Positions 27,526 through 35,803 of a stretch of 40,593 bases of DNA are shown one piece after another. The DNA lies in assembly GCF_000470315.2 (NCBI RefSeq), contig NZ_CBRF02000042.1, forward strand, positions 1 to 40,593. Reading direction: 5' to 3'. The translations under genes were made by a program, and so were the position numbers. The DNA is from Psychromonas sp. SP041. Lineage in GTDB: Bacteria > Pseudomonadota > Gammaproteobacteria > Enterobacterales > Psychromonadaceae. Numbering within the stretch: the stretch's first letter is position 1; every line of letters begins with the position of its first letter. Under the pieces are notes generated by a model. It did no database searches and was not told the origin of the DNA. It was given only the letters and a program-made list of their open reading frames with translations.

Positions 27526-28611
27526 ATGTTAGGTATTCTGTTATATTGTCGTCCTGGTTTTGAAAATGACTGTGCAAATGAAATCCAAGCTAAAGCGAGT
27601 GAGTTAGACGTTTTTGGTTATATTAAAACCCTTAAAAATAGTGGTTTTGTTTTATACCATTGTTATGATCCAACCCAAGTGGAGGCATTATCAGAGCAGA
27701 TTAATTTTGCTCAACTTATTTTTGCTCGTCAAATGATTGTTGCGGTCGCACTGCTTGAAGACTTACCTGCAGATGACAGAATTACCCCTATTTTAGACAT
27801 TACACGTAACTTACCAATGGCAGGTGATGTCTATGTTGAATGTCCTGAAGGCGATGAAACTAAACCTTTACTTACTTTTTGTCGTAAATTCACGGTTCCT
27901 TTTAGACAAGCGCTTAAAAAACACAATAACTTAACGAATAAGGAAAACCTAAAAAAACGACGTACACATGTTTGTTTCATGGATTATGAAACCGCCTATG
28001 TTGGGTACTCTTTACCTAAAAATCGCAGCGAATTGCACATGGGTATCACTCGTTTACGTTTTCCTAATGAAGCACCTAGCCGTTCAACACTTAAGTTAGA
28101 CGAAGCCTTCCAAACGTTCTTAACCAAAGAAGAACAAGAAGCGCGAGCACATTCAGGTTTACGGGCCGTTGATCTTGGCGCATGTCCTGGTGGTTGGACT
28201 TATCAGTTAGTACGACGAGGTATGTTTGTAAGTTGTGTTGATAATGGTGCAATGGCCGATAGTTTGATGGAAACAGGGCAAGTCACTCACTTTATGGAAG
28301 ATGGCTTTAAGTTTGAACCTGAGCGTAAAAATATTCATTGGTTAGTGTGTGACATGATTGAAAAGCCTAAGCGAGTCGCTAAATTAATGGCGCAGTGGTT
28401 AATTGATGGTTGGTGTAAAGAAGCTATTTTTAATCTTAAATTGCCAATGAAACAGCGTTATCAAGAAGCAACTGATGATATAAAGTTATTAACTGATATG
28501 ATCGAAGAAGCTGGTTTCAATTACGAACTACAAGCAAAACATCTATATCATGACCGTGAAGAAATCACTGTACATGTCCGTTTAACGGATAAGGTGTACG
28601 GACCTTTGTAA
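27526..28611 (+). CDS. rlmM: 23S rRNA C2498 2'-O-methyltransferase RlmM
   Basis: RlmM methylates the ribose of C2498 in 23S rRNA before subunit assembly. The 361-residue protein (E. coli 366) has the N-terminal THUMP-like region (LLYCRPGFENDCANEIQ). The Rossmann methyltransferase domain has DLGACPGGWTYQLVRRG for SAM binding and a CDMIEKPKRVA segment. The lysine-bearing NLKLPMKQRYQE is the expected catalytic lysine region. A strong hairpin terminator follows at 28661. Confidence 0.95.
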   Translation: MLGILLYCRPGFENDCANEIQAKASELDVFGYIKTLKNSGFVLYHCYDPTQVEALSEQINFAQLIFARQMIVAVALLEDLPADDRITPILDITRNLPMAGDVYVECPEGDETKPLLTFCRKFTVPFRQALKKHNNLTNKENLKKRRTHVCFMDYETAYVGYSLPKNRSELHMGITRLRFPNEAPSRSTLKLDEAFQTFLTKEEQEARAHSGLRAVDLGACPGGWTYQLVRRGMFVSCVDNGAMADSLMETGQVTHFMEDGFKFEPERKNIHWLVCDMIEKPKRVAKLMAQWLIDGWCKEAIFNLKLPMKQRYQEATDDIKLLTDMIEEAGFNYELQAKHLYHDREEITVHVRLTDKVYGPL

Positions 28612-28660
28612 AGTATTATACAAGACATAGATTAATAATGTATGATGAACGGTTATCAAT

Positions 28661-28690
28661 AAAAAGAGAGACTAATGAGTCTCTCTTTTT
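28661..28690. terminator. Intrinsic terminator of rlmM, bidirectional form
   Basis: A 13-bp perfect stem (AAAAAGAGAGACT / AGTCTCTCTTTTT) has a 4-nt loop. The A and T runs at its ends let it work on either strand, which suits the convergent genes. Confidence 0.92.
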
Positions 28691-28706
28691 ATTTGTGTTG
28701 CTAGAA

Positions 28707-28769
28707 CAATTACATTAAACCAATTACATTAAACCAATTACATTAAACCAATTACATTAAACCAATTAC
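28707..28769. repeat. 14-bp tandem repeat, about 4.5 units
   Basis: The unit CAATTACATTAAAC is repeated exactly four times (28707-28762), with a 7-nt partial fifth unit. Perfect identity of the units implies recent slippage or turnover. Confidence 0.95.
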
Positions 28770-28781
28770 TCTAAATTTTGT

Positions 28782-28940
28782 GCAGAAAAAATGACTTATT
28801 TCAAAGCCTAAGTTGAGGTATTTCGAAGATTAACTAAAATAAGTTAACTCTTTTAGTAGGCTGTTTCTTTTACGAAACTTACAACGAGAAATAGGTTATT
28901 TAGCAGGTAAAATCAATCAGTTAAGAGTGTGATTGATATT
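28782..28940 (+). repeat. Interspersed intergenic repeat, copy C
   Basis: The core 28782-28835 (GCAGAAAAAATGACTTAT ... TTGAGGTATTTCGAAG) matches copy B at about 83%. The tail 28919-28940 (GTGTGATTGATATT) matches copies A and B. Between core and tail lies a stretch not seen in copy B, with a small hairpin TCTTTTACGAAA. Confidence 0.6.
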
Positions 28941-28944
28941 GATA

Positions 28945-29943
28945 TCACTGTAAATATAATTGATCGATATAAAGGTTAACTGGCCCATCTAATTCATACA
29001 TATAAAAATCAACTCCTGCCATTTTACTTAAATCCATCTCTCTTAACTGAACACCATCTCTGATTGTATTTAATGGAATGCTAATCTCACTGAAGCCTGG
29101 TTCAATATGTAATTTTTTCTCGTAGCGATCTTTATAGTTTGGTTTTGATTTATTGTAATGTTCATCTGTAATCAACAAAGTCACGGGTAATGTGTCAAGT
29201 TGCGTTCTTTCTATCTTCTCGTCTGTCTTAATCTCTGCTGTGGTAGCGGTATTAGGATTATAAAAGCGTATTACTAGTGTTTTGTAACCTTGCCAATCTC
29301 CTTCGAAATAACGTAAAGCGACGCCACTATATTCACGAGGAACAAAAGTCACTTTCATCATTTTATTAATGCTTGGCGACGATTGACTTAGTTGTCTATT
29401 TAGCTGCTTATCTAATTGCTCTGGTATGGCTAAGGATAAAGGCTGATCTGCTTTCCAACGTGTCAGCGCAACGTCGTGTTCAAAAGAGGCTAATACAGGG
29501 TATTCAACCTTTGCTTTAATTTCATCATAAATACATAGTGCAGAAGGGGAAAGTAGATAACCGAGTAAGCAAAAATAGAATAGCTTATAGCACCAGTGAA
29601 TAAAGTGACGACTGAACAAAATGATGCTGAGTAATAAGCCGACATAATTTAAAAAAACATCTGCTAGCTCTCTAGAGCGTCCAAAGAAAGGTTGGATTAA
29701 TTCAATCGATATTCCAAAAATAAAACAAAAAACAGTCATCAATAAAAATTGTTTTTTGAGCGATGCCGCTTTTATCGTCGGTTGATAAAGCAGGAATAAC
29801 GATCCCCAAAAAGCAAATACAGTGACATGTCCAATAGGCCATAATGCATCGATTAATCGTTCTGAAATAATAGTTTGAATATCAATAAATAAGAGTAAGA
29901 AAAAACATAATGAAATGATAGAAAGTGCTATTTTTTTAAACAT
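28945..29943 (-). CDS. VanZ-like membrane protein with C-terminal beta-sandwich-like domain
   Basis: The frame extends to 30021, but the ATG at 29943 is preferred. It is preceded by GAGATAAAA and gives a first membrane helix directly (MFKKIALSIISLCFFLLLF). The 332-residue product has four to five hydrophobic helices in its N-terminal half with VanZ-family features: IGHVTVFAFWGSLF, then GISIELIQPFFGRSRELADVFLNYVG. After residue about 155 comes a soluble region of about 175 residues with strand-rich character (FDVALTRW-like start, VALRYFEGDWQGYKTLVIRFYNP, ending VNLYIDQLYLQ). It resembles carbohydrate-binding or CIA30-type sandwiches and is probably extracytoplasmic. VanZ itself relates to glycopeptide resistance, but most family members have unknown roles. 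It is a single gene. Confidence 0.7.
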   Translation of the reverse strand: MFKKIALSIISLCFFLLLFIDIQTIISERLIDALWPIGHVTVFAFWGSLFLLYQPTIKAASLKKQFLLMTVFCFIFGISIELIQPFFGRSRELADVFLNYVGLLLSIILFSRHFIHWCYKLFYFCLLGYLLSPSALCIYDEIKAKVEYPVLASFEHDVALTRWKADQPLSLAIPEQLDKQLNRQLSQSSPSINKMMKVTFVPREYSGVALRYFEGDWQGYKTLVIRFYNPNTATTAEIKTDEKIERTQLDTLPVTLLITDEHYNKSKPNYKDRYEKKLHIEPGFSEISIPLNTIRDGVQLREMDLSKMAGVDFYMYELDGPVNLYIDQLYLQ

Positions 29944-30174
29944 TTTTATCTCATGTGAAATAAATAAAATAGTGAAAGGGGAGTTGATTTTATCATTACT
30001 ATTTATTGACTTACAAAACAAATAAGCGTCAAAATTAATAAAAGCTAAAAAGCTAAATGAGGTTGAGTGGTTACTTAATGGAGATGAGTCTTAATGCAGT
30101 GACAACATATTAACGACTCTTGAAATCCGTTCATCGCTATGTTGTTTAAGGTCACTATGTTAATCGCTTTCTTG

Positions 30175-30224
30175 AATAGAAAGGAGGTTAATAGAAAGGA
30201 AGTTAATAAAAAAGAGCTTAATAG
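30175..30224. repeat. 15-bp tandem repeat, about 3.3 units
   Basis: The units AATAGAAAGGAGGTT (30175), AATAGAAAGGAAGTT (30190) and AATAAAAAAGAGCTT (30205) are followed by a partial AATAG. The units diverge progressively. Confidence 0.8.
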
Positions 30225-30234
30225 TATTGAAAAT

Positions 30235-30275
30235 GTCGAACTCATCGTTAATGATGATTAAGTTCGACACTTTTT
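30235..30275. terminator. Hairpin terminator downstream of alaA
   Basis: Arms GTCGAACT (30235-30242) and AGTTCGAC (30261-30268) enclose a nested CATC...GATG hairpin. TTTTT follows on the plus strand and a weaker ATTTTC on the minus strand, where alaA ends about 45 nt earlier. Confidence 0.65.
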
Positions 30276-30314
30276 AATATAACTTCTCAGTATAGCTACC
30301 TGATTTTATATAGC

Positions 30315-31529
30315 TTATTGACTATACCCATCTAGGAAGTGAGCAATTTTCTTAATTGCTATTGCCATCTCATCGACACGTGGTAAACAAACAATACGGA
30401 AGTGATCTGGTTTGTGCCAATTAAAGCCAGTACCTTGCACAATTAATATTTTTTCTTCAACTAATAAATCCATCGCAAAACGTTGGTCATCTTTAATATT
30501 AAAACGTTTTTGATCTAATTTAGGGAAAAGATACAAAGCACCATTTGGTTTAGTACAACTCACACCCGGAATGTCATTTAATAATTTCCACGCGGTTTGC
30601 GTTTGATCATATAAACGGCCGCCAGGGACAGTCAGTTCATTAATACTTTGATAACCGCCTAATGATGTTTGAATCGCATGTTGCATCGGTACATTGGCAC
30701 ATAAACGCATACTCGCTAGAATTTCTATGCCTGATATGTAATCACGTGCTTGTTTTTTAGCACCACTGATCATCATCCAACCAACACGGAAACCACACAC
30801 TCGATAAGCTTTTGATAAACCATCAAAGGTTACAATCAAAATATCATCGGCTAAGGTGGCTAATGGGATATGGACTGCATCGTCATAAACAATTTTTGAA
30901 TAAATTTCATCAGAAAAAACAATTAAGTTATGTTGACGGGCTAACTCTACAATTTGTTCTAGTAAATCTTTACTATAAACTGCACCAGTTGGATTATTTG
31001 GGTTAATTAAAACAATCCCTTTAGTGCGAGAAGTGATTTTTGATTTGATATCGTCGATATCAGGGAACCAGTTTGATTCTTCATCACAAATATAATGTAC
31101 CGCTTTACCACCAGACAGGTTAGCAGCGGCTGTCCATAATGGATAATCAGGCGCCGGGACTAAAATCTCATCACCGTTATTCAATAGACTTTGCATCGCC
31201 ATGACGATCAATTCACTGACGCCATTACCAATATAGATATCATCGGTATCTAACGATAAAAGACCTTTAGCTTGGTAATGTTGCATTACGGCTTTACGCG
31301 CAGAAAACAGCCCCTTGCTGTCACAATAGCCTTGGCTATTAGGTAAGTTTTTGATCACATCCATCAACACTTCTTCTGGGGCTTCAAAACCAAATTGGGC
31401 GGGATTACCAATGTTCAATTTAAGAATACGCTGACCTTCATCTTCTAATTTCATCGCTTGCTTTAATACAGGTCCACGAATGTCATAGCAGACATTATCT
31501 AGTTTGTTTGAACGAACAATTGAATACAT
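30315..31529 (-). CDS. alaA: Glutamate-pyruvate aminotransferase AlaA
   Basis: AlaA is a PLP-dependent class I/II aminotransferase that makes alanine from pyruvate and glutamate. The 404-residue product is nearly co-linear with E. coli AlaA (405). It has CYDIRGPVLKQA, LNIGNPAQFGF, GYCDSKGLFSAR, PAPDYPLWTAA, INPNNPTGAVYS and FDGLSKAYRVCGFR, with Lys240 as the PLP lysine. The C-terminal FRIVCLPRVD completes the fold. It is divergent from metR, with about 200 bp between the starts. Confidence 0.95.
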   Translation of the reverse strand: MYSIVRSNKLDNVCYDIRGPVLKQAMKLEDEGQRILKLNIGNPAQFGFEAPEEVLMDVIKNLPNSQGYCDSKGLFSARKAVMQHYQAKGLLSLDTDDIYIGNGVSELIVMAMQSLLNNGDEILVPAPDYPLWTAAANLSGGKAVHYICDEESNWFPDIDDIKSKITSRTKGIVLINPNNPTGAVYSKDLLEQIVELARQHNLIVFSDEIYSKIVYDDAVHIPLATLADDILIVTFDGLSKAYRVCGFRVGWMMISGAKKQARDYISGIEILASMRLCANVPMQHAIQTSLGGYQSINELTVPGGRLYDQTQTAWKLLNDIPGVSCTKPNGALYLFPKLDQKRFNIKDDQRFAMDLLVEEKILIVQGTGFNWHKPDHFRIVCLPRVDEMAIAIKKIAHFLDGYSQ

Positions 31530-31735
31530 TTAAACCCCTTAAATCCTAATTTCCATAATGCTTTAAACAGTCTCTTAAAGTACCTTATCTAATTGATTTA
31601 GTGAAGATGAAATCAACAATATGGTGAGGTATATTTAGATAATGATTAATTATATTCAATGATTGCTTATATAATGTGAAAATTATTAACTTTTATGGAA
31701 TACTAATGCTATTTAATGCTTTATTAAGGTGAACT

Positions 31736-32689
31736 ATGATTGAGCTAAAACACTTAAAGACGTTATCAACACTGAATAAAGCAGGCAGTTTAGTGGAAGC
31801 GGCAAAGCAACTACATTTAACGCAATCAGCATTATCACATCAGTTAAAAGAGTTAGAGCAACGCTTAGACTGTTCTTTGTTTATTCGTAAATCACGCCCA
31901 ATCCGCTTTACCATTTCTGGTTTACGTATCTTAGAATTAGCTGATCAAGTATTACCGCAAATTCGTCAGGCTGAACGCGATATATCACGCTTTGCTTCTG
32001 GCGATGCAGGACGTTTACACATGGCGATAGAATGCCATTCTTGCTTTCAATGGTTAATGCCTGCTATTGATAAATTCCGTGATAGTTGGCCTGAAGTTGA
32101 ATTAGACTTTTCAAGTGGTTTTAGTTTCTTACCTTTACCCGCGTTAAAACGAGGGAATTTAGATTTAGTGGTTACTTCAGATCCGCAACCGATAGAAGGA
32201 ATTAGTTATATTCCCTTATTTAGCTATCAATCGATGCTGGCATTAAGTCGTCATCACCCTTTAGCCAATAAAACGTATATTGAAGCAGAAGATCTAAGCG
32301 AAGAAACCTTGATCACTTATCCTGTTGAAAAAGAGCGTTTAGACATTTTTAATGCTTTTTTAATACCGGAAGGCGTAAACCCGGCAAAAATTCGTCAAGC
32401 AGATATGACACTCATGATGTTGCAATTGGTTGCGAGCGGACGAGGCGTAGCAGGTTTACCCAATTGGGCATTGTTTGAATATCTACAGAAAGACTATGTT
32501 GTCGCGAGACGATTGGGTAAAGAAGGCGTTTGGAAAACACTTTATGCAGCAGTCAGAGAAGAACAAAATTCATTAGCTTTTATAGAAGATTTTATTACAA
32601 CGGCTATTGAAAGCTGTTTTAGTAATTTAAAAGGGATTAAAGTATCAGAGACTTTACCTGCGGATGTTAGCACTAAAGAGTTTGAATAA
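31736..32689 (+). CDS. metR: LysR-type methionine regulator MetR
   Basis: MetR activates methionine-biosynthesis genes with homocysteine as co-effector. The 317-residue product has an N-terminal winged HTH (about 15-60) with AAKQLHLTQSALSHQLKELEQRL and a LysR effector domain. It shares MetR-specific blocks with E. coli: MIELKHLKTL, AIECHSCFQWLMPAI, YPVEKERLD and YAAVREEQ. No metE is adjacent here. I could not find a perfect TGAAN5TTCA box in the alaA-metR gap. Confidence 0.93.
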   Translation: MIELKHLKTLSTLNKAGSLVEAAKQLHLTQSALSHQLKELEQRLDCSLFIRKSRPIRFTISGLRILELADQVLPQIRQAERDISRFASGDAGRLHMAIECHSCFQWLMPAIDKFRDSWPEVELDFSSGFSFLPLPALKRGNLDLVVTSDPQPIEGISYIPLFSYQSMLALSRHHPLANKTYIEAEDLSEETLITYPVEKERLDIFNAFLIPEGVNPAKIRQADMTLMMLQLVASGRGVAGLPNWALFEYLQKDYVVARRLGKEGVWKTLYAAVREEQNSLAFIEDFITTAIESCFSNLKGIKVSETLPADVSTKEFE

Positions 32690-32848
32690 ATTAGGTTAGG
32701 CCTTTAGGTTGTAATGAGGTTGCAATGAAAGATTGAGCTGCAAATATAAAAATATGAGATGAAAATTAAAGCTTTAGATACATTTAAGCACATTTATTGA
32801 TCTTAATGCTGTTTAGTGAAGTTTTAATATTGCACCGACCTATAGAGC

Positions 32849-32886
32849 TATACATAATGAAATATTAAATTGTATATAATGAAATA
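32849..32886. repeat. Direct repeat pair upstream of moeA
   Basis: Two 16-bp copies of TRTAYATAATGAAATA start at 32849 and 32871 (14 of 16 identical), 22 bp apart, about two helical turns. The second contains TATAAT. They could be an operator or remnants of slippage. Confidence 0.4.
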
Positions 32887-32979
32887 CCAATCAATTATCG
32901 ATAATCAATAAGTAAAAACTAATAAGTAATAACTAATAATTATTATTAAAAATTCACTAATCAAAATAGAGTAACCCAT

Positions 32980-34227
32980 ATGAGCTGTTGTAATGCAAAA
33001 GGATTAATGCCGTTAGCTGATGCGTTGGAAGCAATGCAAGAAGCGTTATCGATAGTATGTGACAAAATCACGTTACCATTATCGGATGCGTTAGGCTTTA
33101 CACTTTGTGAAGATATTGTTTCACAAAAGAACGTTCCACCTTTTAACAATTCAGCAATGGATGGTTATGCATTACACGCGGATGATTTGAAAAATTGTTC
33201 AGTTAACAATCCAGTTAAATTAACATTAGTCGGTAAATCCTTCGCCGGTGTCCCTTTTAATGGAGAAGTAGAAACAGGTTGTTGCATCAGAATAATGACA
33301 GGCGCATTAATACCTGATTCGTTAAATTGCGTGGTAATGCAAGAGCAATGTTTAGCTGAAGGTGCGTTGATTACTTTTAGTCATGCTCCTGAAGTCAATA
33401 ATAATGTTCGCTTTGCTGGTGAAGATTTAAGTATTGGACAACAAGTGTTACAAAAAGGCCATAAATTAACACCGCGTGATATCCCTTTGCTTGCTTCATT
33501 GGGTATCGCCAATGTTGATGTTTATCGAAAACTTAAAGTGGCAGTTTTATCGTCTGGCGATGAGTTAAAAAGCTTAGGTGAAACGTTACAGCAAGGTGAA
33601 ATATACGATAGCAATCGATATAGTATTATGGCACTTTTGTCTCGTTTAAATGTTGAAGTGATTGATTTCGGCATTATTAAAGACGATTACGCACTGATTA
33701 AAGAGTCAATGATCAAAGCTGATCAACTCGCTGATGTTGTAATAACAAGCGGTGGTGTCTCAGTAGGTGAGGCTGATTTCATTAAAGAAGTGTTAAACGA
33801 AATCGGTGAAATAGGGTTTTGGAAATTGGCAATTAAACCAGGTAAACCATTTGCTTTTGGTAAGTTACAAAACAGCGTCTTTTTTGGGTTGCCAGGAAAT
33901 CCAGTTTCCGCTATCGTAACTCTATATCAATTAGCTGTGCCGGCAATGGCGAAGATGAGTGGAGAGCTTATTAAGCCTGCTCTTCGTCTGAATGCAATAT
34001 GCAGTGATGCATTATTTAAAGCACCAGGAAGAACTGATTTTCAACGTGGTACCTACTCAACTAATGAGCAAGGTCAACTAATCGTCTCAACGACTGGAAA
34101 TCAAGGTTCTGGGGTGTTTAGTTCGATGAGTCAGTCAAATTGCTTTATTATACTTGAACAAGACCGAGGCAGTGTTGCGATAGGTGAAACGGTAGTGATA
34201 GAACCGTATAGTCCTTTAATGGATTAA
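32980..34227 (+). CDS. moeA: Molybdopterin molybdenumtransferase
   Basis: MoeA inserts molybdate into adenylylated molybdopterin to give molybdenum cofactor. The 415-residue cytoplasmic protein (E. coli 411) has the N-terminal LPLSDALGFTLCEDI and the NNSAMDGYAL segment. The MoCF-binding domain has VAVLSSGDEL, YDSNRYSI, TSGGVSVGEADF and FFGLPGNPVSA. Length and domain order are normal. It stands alone here, without moeB or moaABC neighbours. The preceding 290 bp are AT-rich, with tandem AATAAGTAA-type repetition close to the start. Confidence 0.95.
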   Translation: MSCCNAKGLMPLADALEAMQEALSIVCDKITLPLSDALGFTLCEDIVSQKNVPPFNNSAMDGYALHADDLKNCSVNNPVKLTLVGKSFAGVPFNGEVETGCCIRIMTGALIPDSLNCVVMQEQCLAEGALITFSHAPEVNNNVRFAGEDLSIGQQVLQKGHKLTPRDIPLLASLGIANVDVYRKLKVAVLSSGDELKSLGETLQQGEIYDSNRYSIMALLSRLNVEVIDFGIIKDDYALIKESMIKADQLADVVITSGGVSVGEADFIKEVLNEIGEIGFWKLAIKPGKPFAFGKLQNSVFFGLPGNPVSAIVTLYQLAVPAMAKMSGELIKPALRLNAICSDALFKAPGRTDFQRGTYSTNEQGQLIVSTTGNQGSGVFSSMSQSNCFIILEQDRGSVAIGETVVIEPYSPLMD

Positions 34228-34475
34228 TATTTAAAGTAATAAAGCATGTAAAGAAAGATAGAAAAGTAAAGAAAATAGAAAACGACGATAAAAGTACTTC
34301 GTAAACGTTTAATAACAAAGTGCATAAAACGATTACTAGCGGTGCCAATAAGAAAGACAACAAAATCAATAAAACGATAAATAGCTCGAACAACAGTATT
34401 TTTTATAATGTAAACAGAAGTAAAAGATAAATTAAAAACTAACTACCAGCACAACGATGTGCTTCAGGACAAATT

Positions 34476-35525
34476 ATGATTAAAACAGATGACGTGAATA
34501 TAACTGCAATCAAAGAATTATTACCCCCAATTGCTCTATTAGAGAAATTTCCAGCTACATCTGAAATCAGCCGTACTGTTTCTGGTTCTCGTAATGCTAT
34601 CAGCAAAATTTTAAGTGACGAAGATGACCGTATGTTAGTGATCATCGGTCCTTGTTCAATTCATGATACTGAAGCAGCGCTAGATTATGCTGCTAAATTA
34701 ATGCCATTACGTGAAAAATACAAAGACTCACTAGAAGTTGTTATGCGTGTTTATTTTGAAAAACCACGTACTACAGTAGGTTGGAAAGGTTTAATCAACG
34801 ATCCTGAATTAAACGGTACGTTTAATATCAACAAAGGTCTTCGTACTGCTCGTAAATTATTATTAGATATCAATGCAATGGGATTACCTGCTGCAACTGA
34901 ATTCTTAGATATGATCACACCACAATACGTTGCTGACTTAATGTCTTGGGGCGCAATCGGTGCACGTACTACAGAATCTCAAGTTCACCGTGAATTAGCG
35001 TCTGGTCTTTCATGCCCAGTGGGTTTCAAAAATGGCACCGACGGTACAATTAAAGTCGCTGTTGATGCAATTGGGGCGGCTAATGCTTCACATCATTTTT
35101 TATCGGTTAACAAATTCGGTCACAGTGCTATCGTAGAAACAGCGGGTAACCCAGATTGTCATATCATTTTACGTGGAGGTAAAGCGCCTAACTATAGCGC
35201 TGAGCATGTTGCTGCGATCAAAACTGATTTGAAAAAATCGGGTCTAGCTGAAACATTAATGATCGATTTTAGCCATGCAAACTCAGAGAAGAAATTCGAA
35301 AACCAAATGAAAGTGTGTGATGACGTTTGTAGTCAAGTTGCTGGTGGTGATAAAGCAATTTCAGGCGTAATGGTTGAGAGCCACCTAGTTGAAGGCCGCC
35401 AAGACTTATGTGAAGGTGTTGCTGCAACTTATGGCCAAAGTATTACTGATGCATGTATTGGTTGGGATGCGACTGAAACATTATTAGCAAGCTTATCTGC
35501 TGCAGTTATTGCTCGTCGTGGCTAA
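34476..35525 (+). CDS. aroG: DAHP synthase, AroG type
   Basis: This class I 3-deoxy-7-phosphoheptulonate synthase joins phosphoenolpyruvate and erythrose 4-phosphate at the head of the shikimate pathway. The 349-residue protein has IKELLPPIALLEKFPAT, IIGPCSIHD, MRVYFEKPRTTVGWKG, GARTTESQ, GFKNGTDG and IDFSHANS. The ELASGLSCPVG stretch carries SC, as in the phenylalanine-sensitive E. coli AroG, where AroF has SM. This suggests, but does not prove, phenylalanine feedback. It ends at a strong terminator (35561). Confidence 0.94.
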   Translation: MIKTDDVNITAIKELLPPIALLEKFPATSEISRTVSGSRNAISKILSDEDDRMLVIIGPCSIHDTEAALDYAAKLMPLREKYKDSLEVVMRVYFEKPRTTVGWKGLINDPELNGTFNINKGLRTARKLLLDINAMGLPAATEFLDMITPQYVADLMSWGAIGARTTESQVHRELASGLSCPVGFKNGTDGTIKVAVDAIGAANASHHFLSVNKFGHSAIVETAGNPDCHIILRGGKAPNYSAEHVAAIKTDLKKSGLAETLMIDFSHANSEKKFENQMKVCDDVCSQVAGGDKAISGVMVESHLVEGRQDLCEGVAATYGQSITDACIGWDATETLLASLSAAVIARRG

Positions 35526-35560
35526 TAACTTGTTATCAGCTATAGGTTAGCTTATTGTAA

Positions 35561-35587
35561 AGCACTGTGAATACAGTGCTTTTTTTT
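35561..35587 (+). terminator. Intrinsic terminator of aroG
   Basis: An 8-bp stem (AGCACTGT / ACAGTGCT) with a GAAT loop is followed by seven T. Confidence 0.92.
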
Positions 35588-35667
35588 GCTTTCTTGAATT
35601 CAAATAAGAAGTAAAATGTTTTATAAAATGAAAGGCCTATAGGCTTCACATTAAATTATCGATGTAA

Positions 35668-35718
35668 ATTGAATTGGCAATAAACAATATAAAAAATGAT
35701 GTTTATTACCAATTCAAT
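35668..35718. repeat. 18-bp-arm inverted repeat upstream of cobQ
   Basis: ATTGAATTGGCAATAAAC and its near-complement at 35701-35718 pair at 17 of 18 positions around a 15-nt loop. There is no T-tract. It lies about 85 bp upstream of cobQ. It does not contain a cobalamin-riboswitch B12 box. Confidence 0.75.
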
Positions 35719-35803
35719 AGATGAATACTGTTCTGATTAAATAGAGCAATTTGGTTTAGCAAGTCGCTTTCTAAACGTTATTAAATAAACTCAAGTGAGA
35801 CTC

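Larger units (their letters stand above)
28612..28944. other. 333-bp region between rlmM and the VanZ-like gene
   Basis: The region holds the rlmM terminator (28661-28690), a 14-bp tandem repeat (28707-28769) and copy C of the interspersed repeat (28782-28940). There is no ORF. Confidence 0.7.
29944..30314. other. 371-bp region between the VanZ-like gene and alaA
   Basis: The region holds a 15-bp tandem repeat (30175-30224) and a hairpin (30235-30268). Nothing else is recognised. Confidence 0.6.

Noticed and set aside
28700-28770. Possible CRISPR array
   Set aside because: The repeats are contiguous 14-bp units with no spacers, and no cas gene is present.
34148-34393. Hydrophobic 81-residue minus-strand frame overlapping the end of moeA
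   Set aside because: It is the antisense of a purine-rich stretch, which automatically gives Leu/Phe-rich peptides; no convincing Shine-Dalgarno, and it overlaps a firm gene.
35526-35803. Cobalamin riboswitch upstream of cobQ
   Set aside because: No B12-box-like conserved segment is visible; only the aroG terminator and a simple palindrome are present.
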